DNA from: DASXAI01 sp963728985
Lineage (GTDB): Bacteria > Actinomycetota > Acidimicrobiia > Acidimicrobiales > Ilumatobacteraceae
DNA: 64,000 nucleotides
Direction: 5' to 3'
Assembly: GCA_963728985.1 (NCBI GenBank)
Contig: CAVSME010000009.1
Coordinates: 62,001-126,000 of the forward strand
The translations under genes and the position numbers were made by a program. The notes under the pieces are model-generated. The model was given only the letters and a program-made list of their open reading frames with translations. It made no database searches and was not told the DNA's origin. Of the stretch, positions 63,803 through 64,000 are shown in pieces; the first letter of the stretch is position 1, and each line of letters opens with the position of its first letter.

Positions 63803-64000
63803 GTGGCCGCACCGCTCGACGACATCGTGGTGATCGAGATCGACAGCTGGATGGCGGCGCCGAGCACCGGCGCCATGCTGGCCGACCTCGGCGCTGACGT
63901 GATCAAGGTGGAACCGCTCACCGGTGACCCGATGCGCGGCCTCGGCCGGCCGGCCAAGATCGACGGGCCCCTCAAGGGCTACGACTTCCAGTTCGACGTC
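63803..64000 (+). CDS. Class III CoA-transferase, N-terminal part cut by the window edge
   Basis: The first 66 codons of a CaiB/BaiF enzyme: DDIVVIEIDSWMAAPSTG, MLADLGADVIKVEPLTGDPM and a glycine-rich stretch. AAGGGAG lies eight bases before GTG 63803. The same frame stays open back to GTG 63689 and encodes a four-cysteine segment, PACWLHLICEDCG, with its own possible ribosome site, so a longer form or a fused small zinc-type protein is possible. Divergent from the acyl-CoA dehydrogenase, so the two may share one pathway. Confidence 0.85.
   Translation, partial: MAAPLDDIVVIEIDSWMAAPSTGAMLADLGADVIKVEPLTGDPMRGLGRPAKIDGPLKGYDFQFDV

Overview
The window is high-GC actinobacterial DNA. Codons mostly end in G or C, GTG and TTG starts are common, and genes sit close together with ATGA, GTGA or TGATG overlaps. 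The gene mix (many luciferase-like oxidoreductases, class III CoA-transferases, SDRs, Rieske oxygenase, Baeyer-Villiger enzyme, P450s, KatG with Fur, RibBA, Xfp with AckA) suits a free-living, metabolically versatile aerobe, probably of the Acidimicrobiia type. That placement is inference; no marker gene or rRNA lies here.

Layout. 1-4.3 kb: two P450s (the first cut by the window edge), a secreted PepSY-like protein and a divergent two-component pair whose response regulator is frameshifted. 4.3-8.9 kb: a fused two-domain CoA-transferase facing two amidohydrolases. 9-15.7 kb: phosphoketolase and acetate kinase, an endonuclease/phosphatase-family protein, pantothenate genes panC-panB and an FKBP isomerase. 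15.7-22 kb: a luciferase-like enzyme with an acetoacetate-decarboxylase-like protein, a MoxR-DUF58-VWA operon, and a tyrosine phosphatase. 22-27.4 kb: a likely aromatic ring-hydroxylating operon (luciferase-like enzyme, Rieske alpha, beta, SDR) beside a TetR regulator. 27.6-31.9 kb: a VapC/AbrB-type pair, a frameshifted alcohol dehydrogenase, a flavoprotein dehydrogenase and an EamA transporter. 32.1-35 kb: a CoA-transferase plus a thiamine-diphosphate 2-hydroxyacyl-CoA lyase / oxalyl-CoA decarboxylase.

A degraded 2.1-kb integrated element occupies 34968-37082. It is bounded by a perfect 21-bp direct repeat whose left copy is the 3' end of the lyase gene. It carries a tyrosine recombinase that has lost its middle part, a small HTH protein, a 33-residue membrane peptide, two broken small genes and an array of GACTAG repeats.

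37-48.4 kb: a MetE-like methyltransferase, a HIT protein, a 1040-residue secreted SGNH hydrolase with three almost identical 127-residue repeats, a large LuxR regulator, two alpha/beta hydrolases and an NmrA-like protein. 48.5-51.3 kb: fur-katG. 51.4-55.1 kb: a TetR-SDR-CoA-transferase operon divergent from an SMP-30 lactonase with a palindromic operator between them. 55.1-64 kb: a second SGNH protein with related repeats, ribBA with a frameshifted ribH, a beta-propeller protein, a Baeyer-Villiger monooxygenase overlapping an acyl-CoA dehydrogenase, and the start of another CoA-transferase.

Five genes are broken by what looks like a single added or missing base, including the normally indispensable ribH. 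Sequencing or assembly indels are therefore a serious possibility and limit how literally those pseudogenes should be read.
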